The notes under the pieces are model-generated. The model saw only the letters and a list, made by a program, of their open reading frames with translations. It was not told the DNA's origin and did not search any database. Source: Arcanobacterium sp. S3PF19 (GTDB taxonomy: Bacteria; Actinomycetota; Actinomycetes; Actinomycetales; Actinomycetaceae). Taken from it: a DNA stretch of 64,000 bases. Positions 53,922 to 62,304 of this stretch are shown in pieces (the stretch's first letter is position 1; every line of letters begins with the position of its first letter). The stretch lies in assembly GCF_000758825.1 (NCBI RefSeq), contig NZ_JRMX01000013.1, forward strand, positions 298,017 to 362,016. The letters run 5' to 3'. A program made the translations under genes and the position numbers.

Positions 53922-56900
53922 ATACGGATTTTGCCGGACTCCCGCGAAAAGAAGCAGAGCGCGAATTCTGTCTGCACAGCAAATTTCCCCCAACCGACGA
54001 ACAGCGGGAAGTGATATTTTCCGATGCGCCCAGAATGCTCGTGGTCGCGGGCGCCGGATCGGGGAAAACTACCACTGTCAGCAGGAAAATAGCGTGGAAC
54101 GTGCTGCGGAACAATGTGGCGCCGGAAAGAATTTTGGGTCTTACTTTTTCCAAAAAAGCAGCTGGGGAGCTGTCCGATTCGGCACTGAAACAGATTCGGA
54201 TCATGAAAGAGGAACTCGGCTGCGGGATCGCGGTTCCCCCTGCCGACGGGGAAAATTTTGCGCAGGTCTCGCGGCAGATAAAGGCGGATATGAATACTCC
54301 GCAGATAGCTACCTATAATGCTTTTGCGGCGGATGTGGCATTAAATTATGCAATGCTGATCGGAAAAGATCCGCGCTCGCGGCTGATCACCGATGCCCGG
54401 CGGTATCAGATTATGCTTCGTCTCGTGCAGTGCCATGAATACACGAAAGAACAGTCCGAACTGATCGGAGACATTTCGGACGCCAAGATAGCCGAGGAAG
54501 CGCTGTGTCTGGCTGCCGCGGTCACCGATAACTGTCTGTCGCCGGGCGCGGTAAAAGCCGAAGTACGGCGCGAACTGGCAGCTTTGGATGCGGTGCGCGC
54601 GATACCCGGCACTTTCAGGAAAAAAGAGGCAATGGGCACGGAAGCGGCAAAAAGCGGACTTTCCGAATTTCTGAAAAAAAGTATCGAATCTTTGGAGCAG
54701 AAACTGATTCTCCTGGATCTGACGGAAGATTATTTCGCCTATAAGGAATCGGAGTCTCTGCTGGAATACTCCGACCAGGTTGCGTGGGCAACGCAGATTA
54801 TAGAACAGGTGCCTGCCGTGGCCCGGGAGATAAGCTCCCGGTATGATTTGGTGCTGCTGGACGAATATCAGGATACTTCCGTGAATCAGGCACGGTTTTT
54901 GCACGCCCTGTTTAAAAACGTGAAAACCGTCTGTGCGGTGGGGGATCCGAATCAGGCAATTTACGGGTGGAGGGGTGCCGGGGCGAACGCCCTGGACCAT
55001 TTTGTGCGGCAGTTCGGGGTGAAGAGAGAAGATATTGCAAATCTTTCGGTTTCGTTCCGTAATCCGGAAAATGTGCTGAGAGCGGCAAATACGATCACAA
55101 AGGGATTCGCGGCAGGGCATTGCGTGCAAGACCTCTACACCCCGTTTGAAAATCTGCCCCCAAAAAACCGCTATTGGGCGGCGGAGCCGATAACGGCTGC
55201 GGGAAAAACCGATTTGCCGCTAAAGGAATTGCGTACGCTTTCCGCGCTGCGGGAAAAGCAGGTGCCGGAGAAACGGGAAGGAAAAGCGGATGGCGAAGGA
55301 GAGGTATGCGTAATCTACAGACTTTTGCGCGACGACACGTACCGCCTGATCGCCCGGCGAATCAAACGGGAATTCACCCGCCGCGCCGCGGAGGGAAAAA
55401 ACGGAAACCGCAGCCGGCCCACGGCGGCAATTTTGGTCAGAAGTCATAAATTTACCCGGAAAGCAACGGAACAGCTAAGCCTGCTGGGTCTGAAATACGA
55501 AGTTATAGCCAACGAGCCTCTGATTAAAATGCCCGAAATCAGGATGATCAGAGCTTTGCTTGGCTATGCGGCTGCCGAGACGAGAGGAGACTGCGCACTC
55601 ATGCTGTGCAACTATTTCGCTCTTGGGGCCACGGACTTATATTATCTGTCCAAAGTGAAAGTGCCGGATTTGGACGATCCGCAGATCCGTCCGGCGCTCG
55701 GTCACAGGATTTTGGCGTTTGCCGCGTCTTCCGCGCCGGAATTGGGTGAAGCTGCGGAAAAAATAACGTCTTCGGGAGCGAAGAGAATCAGACTTATAGC
55801 GGATCTGCGGCAGAAAGTGAATCTGAGACTAAAGGAATATCTGCCGGATCTGATCCGTTACTGCGCCCGGCTGCTGCAGCTGCCGCAGGCTGCGGCAGCA
55901 CGCGCAAAAGGCGGAACAAAACTGCGCAATGCCCTGCAGATGTTCGGGGAGCTGGCTGCCGCCCATCTGGAAGAAAATCCCGGAAATAATTTGGACACCT
56001 TTCTGACCTGGGTAGACACGGTGGAAGAAAAAGAAAAAACCGGGGAAGACATAGACGGCGAAGACGCGGCCCTGATCGATATGGCCGACGGGATTACGCC
56101 GCAGCCGGGAACGGTGCAGATTCTGACAATGCATGCGGCAAAAGGTCTGGAGTGGGATATCGTGGCGCTTCCCGAGCTTGTGGAAAACGTCGGGAGAAAA
56201 GATTCGCGCGGGTTGGGGATATGGCAGCAGCAAAGAAAGATGCTCCCTTCCACTCTGCGTCTGGACCGCGACTATATCCCCGTATTCAGTGCCGCGGAGG
56301 ACGGCGATTTGGGGGAATATGATTTTGCGGAAAAAATCATATTCGCGTGTAAGCTGTTTGACTTCAGATACCGTAAACTTCCGCAGTATGATTTGGCGGA
56401 AAAACGCCGATTGGCATATGTGGCCTATACAAGGACGAGAGACCTTCTGATTTTGGCAGCGCACGCTTTCAGAGACGAGGCCGACCTGGCCGGGGGAATC
56501 GAACGTGCGCGGAAACGAAACGGCAGCACGCAAAAGCCGGAAGATGCCGCGGGGAAGGAAACCGGTGCGCCGGCATCAGACGGAACCGGGGAAGAACAGG
56601 CGGAAAAGAAAGATTTCGCAGTTCCCATGACCTGCAAACCGGATCTGTTTTTACGGGAAATTATCGCCGGGCATACCGGTAGCGTGAAATATGCGCCGGA
56701 AAACGACTGCCCCGATTTTATCTGCGGAGCGGACGGATCATTGGCCGATGACGTATTTGAGGTAACGTATTCGCAGATCTGCCGGTGGGCGGAAAAGAAC
56801 GGTTACAGTCTGCAGACCCTGGGGGAAGTGTCCCGGTATCCGCAGTGGCCAAAAGATGTAGACAGAACCTTAATCCACTCCCTTCCCGCGGAAGAAAAAG

Positions 56901-57730
56901 CAGCTGCGGGGCAGACAGAGAAAATACTGTCGGAAATTGGGAAAATTCGGAAGAATCTGAGTTTGCTCGGATCCGGGGAAAAACACGACGCTGTTCCTTT
57001 CCCCGACGGCGAGGGCTGCTACACCGCTTCGGAAATAGTGGCGCTAATGCAGGATCCGGGTGCGTATATGAGGCAGAAACTGCGTCCGCTGCCCCGGGCG
57101 GCCACGCGGGCCGCATTGACGGGAACCGAGGTACACGCGCAGATTGCGGCGTATTTTGGGCACGGCAGATACATTGATCCCGATGAACTGAACTTCGGGG
57201 AAGACGGTCAGCCTTATGATGCGTTTGGCGAAGACGGTCAGCCCGATGCGCATTTTTCCGGTGAAAACGGGTCTTTGGGGGACGGATCTTGGGCAGAAGC
57301 GTCAAAACACAGCGGGGAATTAATGCGCAGGTTTACGGAATCGGAATTTGCGCGGTTTACGCCGCTGGCCATTGAGCAGCCTGTGGAACTGGTGATCGCG
57401 GGCAAACCGGTCAGGTGCACGATAGACGCCGTATTCGACACGTCGTCTCTTGCGGGATACAGGAAAGTTACGGTTGTGGACTGGAAAACGGGCTGCCGCC
57501 CTCCGTCCTGTGTGCTCACCCAAAGGCAGTATCAGCTGGCCCTGTACCGGCACGCGTGGGCGCACAGCAGTGGGGTGCCGGAAGCGGATATTGACGCATT
57601 TTTCTGTTTCCTGGGCGAAAAAGATCCGCAGAACAGAATAGTGCGGGCGGGAGACATCACCCTAAAAGAGCTGGAAGAGGCGGTGAAAGAGCATCTTTTG
57701 GCGGGATGGTCCGAATTAAATACGCGCTAA
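53918..57730 (+). CDS. adnB: AdnB subunit of the AdnAB helicase-nuclease
   Basis: 1270 residues. The motor motifs are complete: VVAGAGSGKTTTVSRKIAW near residue 45, LDEYQDTS near 315, VGDPNQAIYGWRGAGANALDH, and MHAAKGLEWDIVALPELVENV near 740. The C-terminal nuclease has GTEVHAQI (His) near 1069 and VVDWKTG near 1187. Near residues 1090-1115 an acidic linker holds two copies of FGEDGQP, an insertion that looks like a recent small duplication. About 50 more acidic, low-complexity residues lie near 870-910. The start ATGA overlaps the adnA stop, and GGCGGAAGGA precedes it. With AdnA it forms the heterodimer; here AdnB is the working motor. Confidence 0.9.
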   Translation: MNTDFAGLPRKEAEREFCLHSKFPPTDEQREVIFSDAPRMLVVAGAGSGKTTTVSRKIAWNVLRNNVAPERILGLTFSKKAAGELSDSALKQIRIMKEELGCGIAVPPADGENFAQVSRQIKADMNTPQIATYNAFAADVALNYAMLIGKDPRSRLITDARRYQIMLRLVQCHEYTKEQSELIGDISDAKIAEEALCLAAAVTDNCLSPGAVKAEVRRELAALDAVRAIPGTFRKKEAMGTEAAKSGLSEFLKKSIESLEQKLILLDLTEDYFAYKESESLLEYSDQVAWATQIIEQVPAVAREISSRYDLVLLDEYQDTSVNQARFLHALFKNVKTVCAVGDPNQAIYGWRGAGANALDHFVRQFGVKREDIANLSVSFRNPENVLRAANTITKGFAAGHCVQDLYTPFENLPPKNRYWAAEPITAAGKTDLPLKELRTLSALREKQVPEKREGKADGEGEVCVIYRLLRDDTYRLIARRIKREFTRRAAEGKNGNRSRPTAAILVRSHKFTRKATEQLSLLGLKYEVIANEPLIKMPEIRMIRALLGYAAAETRGDCALMLCNYFALGATDLYYLSKVKVPDLDDPQIRPALGHRILAFAASSAPELGEAAEKITSSGAKRIRLIADLRQKVNLRLKEYLPDLIRYCARLLQLPQAAAARAKGGTKLRNALQMFGELAAAHLEENPGNNLDTFLTWVDTVEEKEKTGEDIDGEDAALIDMADGITPQPGTVQILTMHAAKGLEWDIVALPELVENVGRKDSRGLGIWQQQRKMLPSTLRLDRDYIPVFSAAEDGDLGEYDFAEKIIFACKLFDFRYRKLPQYDLAEKRRLAYVAYTRTRDLLILAAHAFRDEADLAGGIERARKRNGSTQKPEDAAGKETGAPASDGTGEEQAEKKDFAVPMTCKPDLFLREIIAGHTGSVKYAPENDCPDFICGADGSLADDVFEVTYSQICRWAEKNGYSLQTLGEVSRYPQWPKDVDRTLIHSLPAEEKAAAGQTEKILSEIGKIRKNLSLLGSGEKHDAVPFPDGEGCYTASEIVALMQDPGAYMRQKLRPLPRAATRAALTGTEVHAQIAAYFGHGRYIDPDELNFGEDGQPYDAFGEDGQPDAHFSGENGSLGDGSWAEASKHSGELMRRFTESEFARFTPLAIEQPVELVIAGKPVRCTIDAVFDTSSLAGYRKVTVVDWKTGCRPPSCVLTQRQYQLALYRHAWAHSSGVPEADIDAFFCFLGEKDPQNRIVRAGDITLKELEEAVKEHLLAGWSELNTR

Positions 57731-57825
57731 ACTTATCCGGCCGGCGGCAGAATAAATCAGCCGCTGTGCGACGAAGTTTCGGTTTTGTCTTTCGCCGGTA
57801 TTTTCGCCTTATCCTTTCGGCCGCC
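57731..57825. other. Convergent gap after adnB
   Basis: 95 bases with a weak GCGGC/GCCGC hairpin around 57745-57765 but no clear U-tract. No gene seen. Confidence 0.35.
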
Positions 57826-58905
57826 TTATTCTTCGTCGGGGTGTTTTTCGTCCGTATCGGCATCGGCCGGTGTGTTTTCCGGATCTTCGTTTTCTGCAGC
57901 CGGCTGCATTCCCGCCAAAAATCCGGTGTGCACAGCCGCATCTGCCGCATCCAAATCCATTTCCCATTTCGGTTCGGGAGCCTCGTCTGCCGATGCGAGC
58001 ACGTCTTCGGCCAGGGCATCGAGCATCTGCCCGGCGTCTTCAATAATTTTCGGATCGTTTTTGTGTATCCCGTGCAGCAGCCATTCGACTATCGAAAATT
58101 CGTTCATAAGCACGCTGCGCCTGAGAAAATGCGGATCCGGGGCAACGTCGCGGGCATTGCTGTATGCATCGAATACGGAATCCGCCTGAGTCTTGGACAG
58201 CTGTGCGGTCAGCGCGGCAAAATCCGCCGCCGGATCGCCGCACTGCGCCTCGCCGAATCCGAGAACGGCGGAAATTTTTCCCCCGCTCCACAGAAAATGT
58301 TCTTCCGCGGGGTCTCCGTGCAGGACGGTGGGGGTGAAATTCCACAGTTCGTCGTTTTGCAGCATATCTTCCCACCGCCGGCGCAGAATCACGGGGACGG
58401 ATGAGGATTCGGCGGCATTGGTCAGTTCCGCAAGACGCCGCTCCCGCCAGCTGTCTGTGGAATATGCGGGCAGGCCGGCGTCGGTGATCACCGATCGGGG
58501 AAGATTATGGACTGCCCCCAGAGTTCGGCCCAGTTCGCGCGCCTGTGACGGCGTGAGCAGCGTAAAATCAAGCGTTTTCCCCGCGGGCGCCCGATAAACG
58601 AGTGCGCGTCCGTGTTTCACCTGTGTGAATCCGGCCGGACGCAGGACGTCAAAGGGCAGATTTCCTTCGCGCAGCTGTGCCAGAAGTGTTTTTGCAATCC
58701 CGGCTTCGGCCTCAATGGCCGCCCCGGCTTCACTGCACCGCGGATATTTTACCGTCCAGGCGGAACCGTCTTCGCACAGCACACCCACGTAGGAAAAATC
58801 GTCGGTGGAATAAAGCGGCTCGGTTGTGGCCGTGACGCGCAAATCTTTCAGCGCGGCAACTGCCAGTGCGGCAATACGTAACGAAGAAACTGCAGAGATA
58901 TTCAC
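57826..58905 (-). CDS. Aminoglycoside-phosphotransferase-like protein with degenerate active site
   Basis: 359 residues of the APH/choline kinase fold. The catalytic segment reads VLHGDPAEEHFLW: the HGD is kept, but the asparagine five positions later, a metal ligand, is histidine. The second metal site, usually a D in LDFGDA, is VLGFGEAQCGDPAADF, with glycine in its place. Weak kinase activity or a pseudokinase role is therefore possible; similar actinobacterial homologues with altered second sites are known to me only in a general way. The last 70 residues are acidic. Divergent from prfB. Function unknown; not evidence of resistance. Confidence 0.75.
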   Translation of the reverse strand: MNISAVSSLRIAALAVAALKDLRVTATTEPLYSTDDFSYVGVLCEDGSAWTVKYPRCSEAGAAIEAEAGIAKTLLAQLREGNLPFDVLRPAGFTQVKHGRALVYRAPAGKTLDFTLLTPSQARELGRTLGAVHNLPRSVITDAGLPAYSTDSWRERRLAELTNAAESSSVPVILRRRWEDMLQNDELWNFTPTVLHGDPAEEHFLWSGGKISAVLGFGEAQCGDPAADFAALTAQLSKTQADSVFDAYSNARDVAPDPHFLRRSVLMNEFSIVEWLLHGIHKNDPKIIEDAGQMLDALAEDVLASADEAPEPKWEMDLDAADAAVHTGFLAGMQPAAENEDPENTPADADTDEKHPDEE

Positions 58906-58917
58906 ATCTCTACGCTA
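58903..58917 (-). promoter_or_regulatory. Leaderless-type start of the phosphotransferase-like gene
   Basis: On the minus strand TAGCGT (58912-58917), six bases (AGAGAT), then GTG at 58905. Confidence 0.4.
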
Positions 58918-58990
58918 TCGGCAAATCGTCCAAATTTCATTTCACACACCGCAGAGCTTTAATTTGTGGGCAATATCAGGCGCAATAGCG

Positions 58991-59007
58991 TAAACTAAAC
59001 GTTTGTG
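58991..59007 (+). promoter_or_regulatory. Leaderless-type start of prfB
   Basis: TAAACT (58991-58996), eight bases, then GTG at 59005, with no Shine-Dalgarno sequence. Confidence 0.4.
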
Positions 59008-60132
59008 GCTACAGATTATCAGGGTGAATTGGAAAAATTAAATAATACCTACCGGCAGATCGCCGCGGTTTCGGATGCCGACGGTCTGAAAAAGCAGATT
59101 GCGGAGCTGACCGAGCAGTCGGCCGCTCCCGATTTATGGAACGACCCGTCGGCGGCGCAGGCACTGACATCGAAACTGTCGCACGCAAAAACCGAGCTGG
59201 CAAAACTGACGCAGGTAAAAAACCGCCTCGACGATTTGGCAACTCTTGTGGAGATGGCCGAAGAAGAGAGTTTTTCCGATCCGAAAACGGGTGCGGAACT
59301 GTATGCCGAAGCAGATACGGAACTGAAACAGCTGGCCGGGGAACTGTCTGAGCTGGAAGTGAAAACACTGTTGGCCGGGGAGTACGACGAACGGTTTGCG
59401 GTAGTTACAATCCGTTCGGGGCAGGGCGGTGTGGAGGCTGCCGACTGGGCACAGATGCTGCAGCGGATGTATCTGCGCTGGGCCGAACGTCACGGTTATC
59501 CGACGAAAGTGCTGGACACGTCCTATGCGGAAGAAGCCGGCATCAAATCCACCACTTTTGAGGTTTCGGCGCCCTATGCCTACGGCACGCTTTCGGTGGA
59601 AGCCGGTACCCACCGCCTGGTACGTATTTCCCCGTTTGACAATCAGGGACGGCGGCAGACATCTTTTGCAGGTGTGGAGGTAATTCCGCTGATTGAAACG
59701 ACGGATCATATCGATATTCCGGAAAACGAACTGAAAATCGATGTTTTCCGCTCCTCCGGTCCGGGCGGCCAGTCGGTGAACACTACCGATTCCGCCGTGC
59801 GGATGACGCATATCCCCACCGGGATTGTGGTTTCCATGCAGGATGAGAAATCGCAGATCCAAAACCGTGCCGCGGCTTTGCGCGTGCTGCAGTCGCGTCT
59901 TTTGCAGCTGCGCCGCGAAGAGGAAAACGCGAAGAAAAAAGAGCTGGCCGGAGACGTAAAAGCCTCGTGGGGCGACCAGATGCGCTCCTATGTGCTGCAT
60001 CCCTATCAGATGGTGAAAGATCTGCGCACGAACTATGAAGTGGGGAATGCGGCCGCTGTGTTTGACGGCGAAATAGACGGTTTTATCGATGCCGGTATCC
60101 GCTGGCGGGCCGCAGGCGGGAACGAAGCCTGA
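59005..60132 (+). CDS. prfB: Peptide chain release factor 2
   Basis: 375 residues in one uninterrupted frame. It reads UGA and UAA stop codons. SPF in [10 protein letters not shown] is the RF2 discriminator, and the hydrolysis motif GPGGQSVN lies near residue 253. There is no programmed +1 frameshift site in the early part, as expected for actinobacteria. GTG start. In most actinobacteria ftsE, ftsX and smpB follow prfB; here an amino-acid module stands in that place. Confidence 0.95.
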   Translation: MATDYQGELEKLNNTYRQIAAVSDADGLKKQIAELTEQSAAPDLWNDPSAAQALTSKLSHAKTELAKLTQVKNRLDDLATLVEMAEEESFSDPKTGAELYAEADTELKQLAGELSELEVKTLLAGEYDERFAVVTIRSGQGGVEAADWAQMLQRMYLRWAERHGYPTKVLDTSYAEEAGIKSTTFEVSAPYAYGTLSVEAGTHRLVRISPFDNQGRRQTSFAGVEVIPLIETTDHIDIPENELKIDVFRSSGPGGQSVNTTDSAVRMTHIPTGIVVSMQDEKSQIQNRAAALRVLQSRLLQLRREEENAKKKELAGDVKASWGDQMRSYVLHPYQMVKDLRTNYEVGNAAAVFDGEIDGFIDAGIRWRAAGGNEA

Positions 60133-60229
60133 CCGGTTTTCGTGAGGCGGGCTTCCGCCCGGGGCGTGCTGCGCGGGGAAGTGAAATTCTGCGGGAAAAC
60201 GGCTGCTTTGCGCGCTTTTTCCCATTTAG

Positions 60230-60248
60230 TTAGGTTACCCTAATCTGA
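60230..60248. promoter_or_regulatory. DtxR/IdeR-type iron-box-like sequence
   Basis: TTAGGTTACCCTAATCTGA agrees in 16 of 19 positions with the consensus of the actinobacterial iron regulator boxes as I know it. It lies about 26 bases upstream of a candidate -35 box. Binding by a DtxR-type protein is inferred. Confidence 0.4.
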
Positions 60249-60267
60249 ATCGTTCCATAATTCTAAT

Positions 60268-60300
60268 AAAAGGTTGACCTTTTCAACAAATCGTGAGAAT
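60268..60300 (+). promoter_or_regulatory. Promoter with overlapping palindrome upstream of the Rid gene
   Basis: AAAAGGT-TG-ACCTTTT (60268-60283) is a perfect palindrome with seven-base arms. It covers TTGACC (60274-60279), the likely -35 box. GAGAAT lies at 60295-60300, a 15-base spacer, shorter than ideal. The arrangement suggests a repressor site. Confidence 0.45.
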
Positions 60301-60314
60301 CTTAGAAGTAGAGA

Positions 60315-60331
60315 TTCAACATAGCGTTGAA
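60315..60331. promoter_or_regulatory. Second palindrome, TTCAAC-ATAGC-GTTGAA
   Basis: Six-base arms around five bases, just downstream of the promoter, so possibly within the early transcript. TTCAAC also occurs near 60282-60287. Confidence 0.4.
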
Positions 60332-60428
60332 GTTCTATTGCTGCTGTTGTATTTGATCCGGAATGACAGTGATGCAGACCGGAAAATCTGCGCAGCCGCA
60401 GCGCATAAGTCCTTAGGAGAAAGAAAAA

Positions 60429-60812
60429 ATGAAATTACAGCGTATTGATATTCCGGCCGCGGTAGGTCCCTATTCTGCGGCAGTAAAGGCAGGAAATGTG
60501 GTTTCCGTCTCCGGTCAGCTTCCCCTGAACCCGGCAACCGGCACTTTGGTTTCGCAGGACGTGCGCGAACAGACCAAGCGCAGCCTGGAGTTGGTAAACT
60601 CGGTTCTTGCACAGTATGGGCTGAGCCTGGCAAATGTATTTAAAACAACCGTTTTGCTTGCCGACATCAATGATTTTGCCGCAATGAATGAAGTGTACGG
60701 CGAATGCTTCGCGGATGTCGAACAGTACCCGGCCCGCAGCGCTTTCCAGGTGGGGGCACTGCCGATGGGCGCACGGGTGGAAATTGAAGCTCTTGCGTAC
60801 TGCCCGGCCTAA
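60429..60812 (+). CDS. Rid family enamine/imine deaminase
   Basis: 127 residues, the standard RidA size. The protein hydrolyses reactive enamines such as 2-aminoacrylate, which PLP enzymes release from serine or cysteine, and so protects other PLP enzymes. VGPYSAAVKAGNVVSVSGQLPLNP is the N-terminal block, and EQYPARSAFQVGALPMGARVEIEALAY the C-terminal one, with the arginine (ARS) that binds the carboxylate. TTAGGAG precedes the ATG. It is followed by a permease and a PLP lyase, which fits a detoxifying role for that lyase. Confidence 0.92.
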   Translation: MKLQRIDIPAAVGPYSAAVKAGNVVSVSGQLPLNPATGTLVSQDVREQTKRSLELVNSVLAQYGLSLANVFKTTVLLADINDFAAMNEVYGECFADVEQYPARSAFQVGALPMGARVEIEALAYCPA

Positions 60813-60824
60813 AAGGTGAGAACG

Positions 60825-62159
60825 ATGAGCGACACTACGGCAAGCGGCAAATCTGCGACATACTCCGCCCGCGATCTCAAACATGCCGAAAAAGCGGGTC
60901 TGAGTGTTGAGGAATGGAAGAAACAGACAAAACTGGATTCCGTTGACTGGGGATGGGTAATTCTCTCGATCGGAATGGCTATCGGCGCGGGAATTGTGTT
61001 TCTTCCCGTGAAGGTGGGAATCATCGGCGTATGGGTTTTTCTCGTTTCGGCAATCATCGGGTATCCGGCGATGTGGCTCTTCCAGCGTCTGTTTATCAAC
61101 ACTCTTGCCAAATCGAAGAAGTGCGAGGACTATCCTTCCGTAATCGGGGGTTACCTGGGGAAGAACTGGGGACTGCTGCTCGGCATCCTGTACTTCATCA
61201 TGCTGGTTATCTGGGTGTTTGTGTATTCTACGGCAATCACCAACGATTCGGCGTCCTATCTGCAGACTTTCGGAGTCACCAGAACCAATCTGTCCCATGC
61301 GCCGCTGTACGGCCTGCTGATTGTGTGTATTTTGGTGCTCATTGCCTCCCGCGCCGAAAAGCTGCTGTTTAAAATTTCCTCAGTGATGGTGATTACCAAA
61401 ATTACCATCATTTTCCTTTTGGGGCTGGTAATGATTCCGCGCTGGAATCTGGCCAATATCGGAGCGTTCCCCGATTTGGGGTATCTGGTAAAACAGACCA
61501 TTGTTCTGCTTCCCTTCACGCTGACTTCCATCCTGTTCATTCAGTCGCTTTCGCCGATGGTTATTTCTTTCCGTCATCACAACGAAAACATAGAAGTGGC
61601 ACGGTTCAAGTCGGTCCGGGCAATGAACATCGCTTTCTTTATCCTGTTTACGGTCATTTTCTTCTACGCCATGTCGTTTAACCTGGTGTTGGGGCACGAC
61701 CAGGCGGTGCAGGCGGAGGCGGAAAATATTTCCACCCTTGCCATTGCCGCCCGTAACCTGGACGGCATATATGTGCAGATCCTCAGCGTAATCCTCAACA
61801 TTTTCGCGGTGATGACGGCATTCTTCGGTGTGTTCCTCGGATTCCGCGAGGCATGCCACGGCATCGCGCTCAATGCGATAAAGCGTTTCATCCCCGAAAA
61901 CAGGATCAACAAAAAGGCGCTGGGCCTGGGAGTACTCATCTTTGCCGTACTCGTGGCCTGGGGTGCGATTGTGCTCAATGCGCCCGTTTTGAGCTTTACC
62001 TCAATATGCTCTCCGATTTTCGGTATGATCGGCTGCCTTATCCCCAGCTATCTTGTGCTGCGGGTAAAGAGTCTGCACGAGCTGCGCGGACCCGGTCTGA
62101 TTCTGATTATATTCGCCGGAGTGCTTCTCATTGTTTCGCCATTCCTGGCATTTAGCTAA
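60825..62159 (+). CDS. HAAAP-family amino-acid permease
   Basis: 444 residues with about eleven membrane helices. It belongs to the hydroxy/aromatic amino-acid permease family that includes SdaC, TdcC and the cysteine importer CyuP. The early helix WGWVILSIGMAIGAGIVFLPVKVG is characteristic, as is SLSPMVISFRHHN. The ATG at 60825 has AAGGTGAG in front; an in-frame GTG lies at 60816. Import of serine, threonine or cysteine with cations is likely. Operon with Rid (12 bases upstream) and probably the lyase gene. Confidence 0.86.
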   Translation: MSDTTASGKSATYSARDLKHAEKAGLSVEEWKKQTKLDSVDWGWVILSIGMAIGAGIVFLPVKVGIIGVWVFLVSAIIGYPAMWLFQRLFINTLAKSKKCEDYPSVIGGYLGKNWGLLLGILYFIMLVIWVFVYSTAITNDSASYLQTFGVTRTNLSHAPLYGLLIVCILVLIASRAEKLLFKISSVMVITKITIIFLLGLVMIPRWNLANIGAFPDLGYLVKQTIVLLPFTLTSILFIQSLSPMVISFRHHNENIEVARFKSVRAMNIAFFILFTVIFFYAMSFNLVLGHDQAVQAEAENISTLAIAARNLDGIYVQILSVILNIFAVMTAFFGVFLGFREACHGIALNAIKRFIPENRINKKALGLGVLIFAVLVAWGAIVLNAPVLSFTSICSPIFGMIGCLIPSYLVLRVKSLHELRGPGLILIIFAGVLLIVSPFLAFS

Positions 62160-62304
62160 TTTGGATTCTTTGTTCGGAGAAATTCGCAACAATCGGATAC
62201 AGTCGCGTGACTGCGTCGTCAAACGCCACCGTCTACCGTCGCTACGCTAGGGCGCGCATCCCCGATAGGCGAGATGAAACAAACAAAATTCAAGGAGAAC
62301 TAAA
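62160..62304. other. Gap between the permease and lyase genes
   Basis: 145 bases. CAGTC-GCGT-GACTG at 62200-62213 is a small palindrome. I see no T-run terminator and no riboswitch core, and AAGGAG at 62292-62297 is the ribosome site of the lyase. The gap allows a separate promoter. Confidence 0.4.

Larger units (their letters stand above)
60133..60428. other. Regulatory region upstream of the Rid gene
   Basis: 296 bases, markedly A+T rich from 60215 to 60350. It contains the iron-box-like sequence, two palindromes and a candidate promoter, listed separately, and a leader of about 115 bases that ends in TTAGGAG. No open frame with a ribosome site was found. Confidence 0.55.

Noticed and set aside
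57826..58905. Antibiotic resistance by aminoglycoside or macrolide phosphotransferase
   Set aside because: Although the fold matches, the metal-binding residues are altered and the gene sits in a conserved housekeeping neighbourhood.
59005..59200. Programmed +1 frameshift in prfB
   Set aside because: The frame runs without interruption from the GTG through the N-terminal domain, with no in-frame UGA or CUUUGA context.
62160..62304. SAM or T-box riboswitch before the lyase gene
   Set aside because: No conserved riboswitch core, no T-box sequence and no terminator hairpin with U-tract in the 145 bases.
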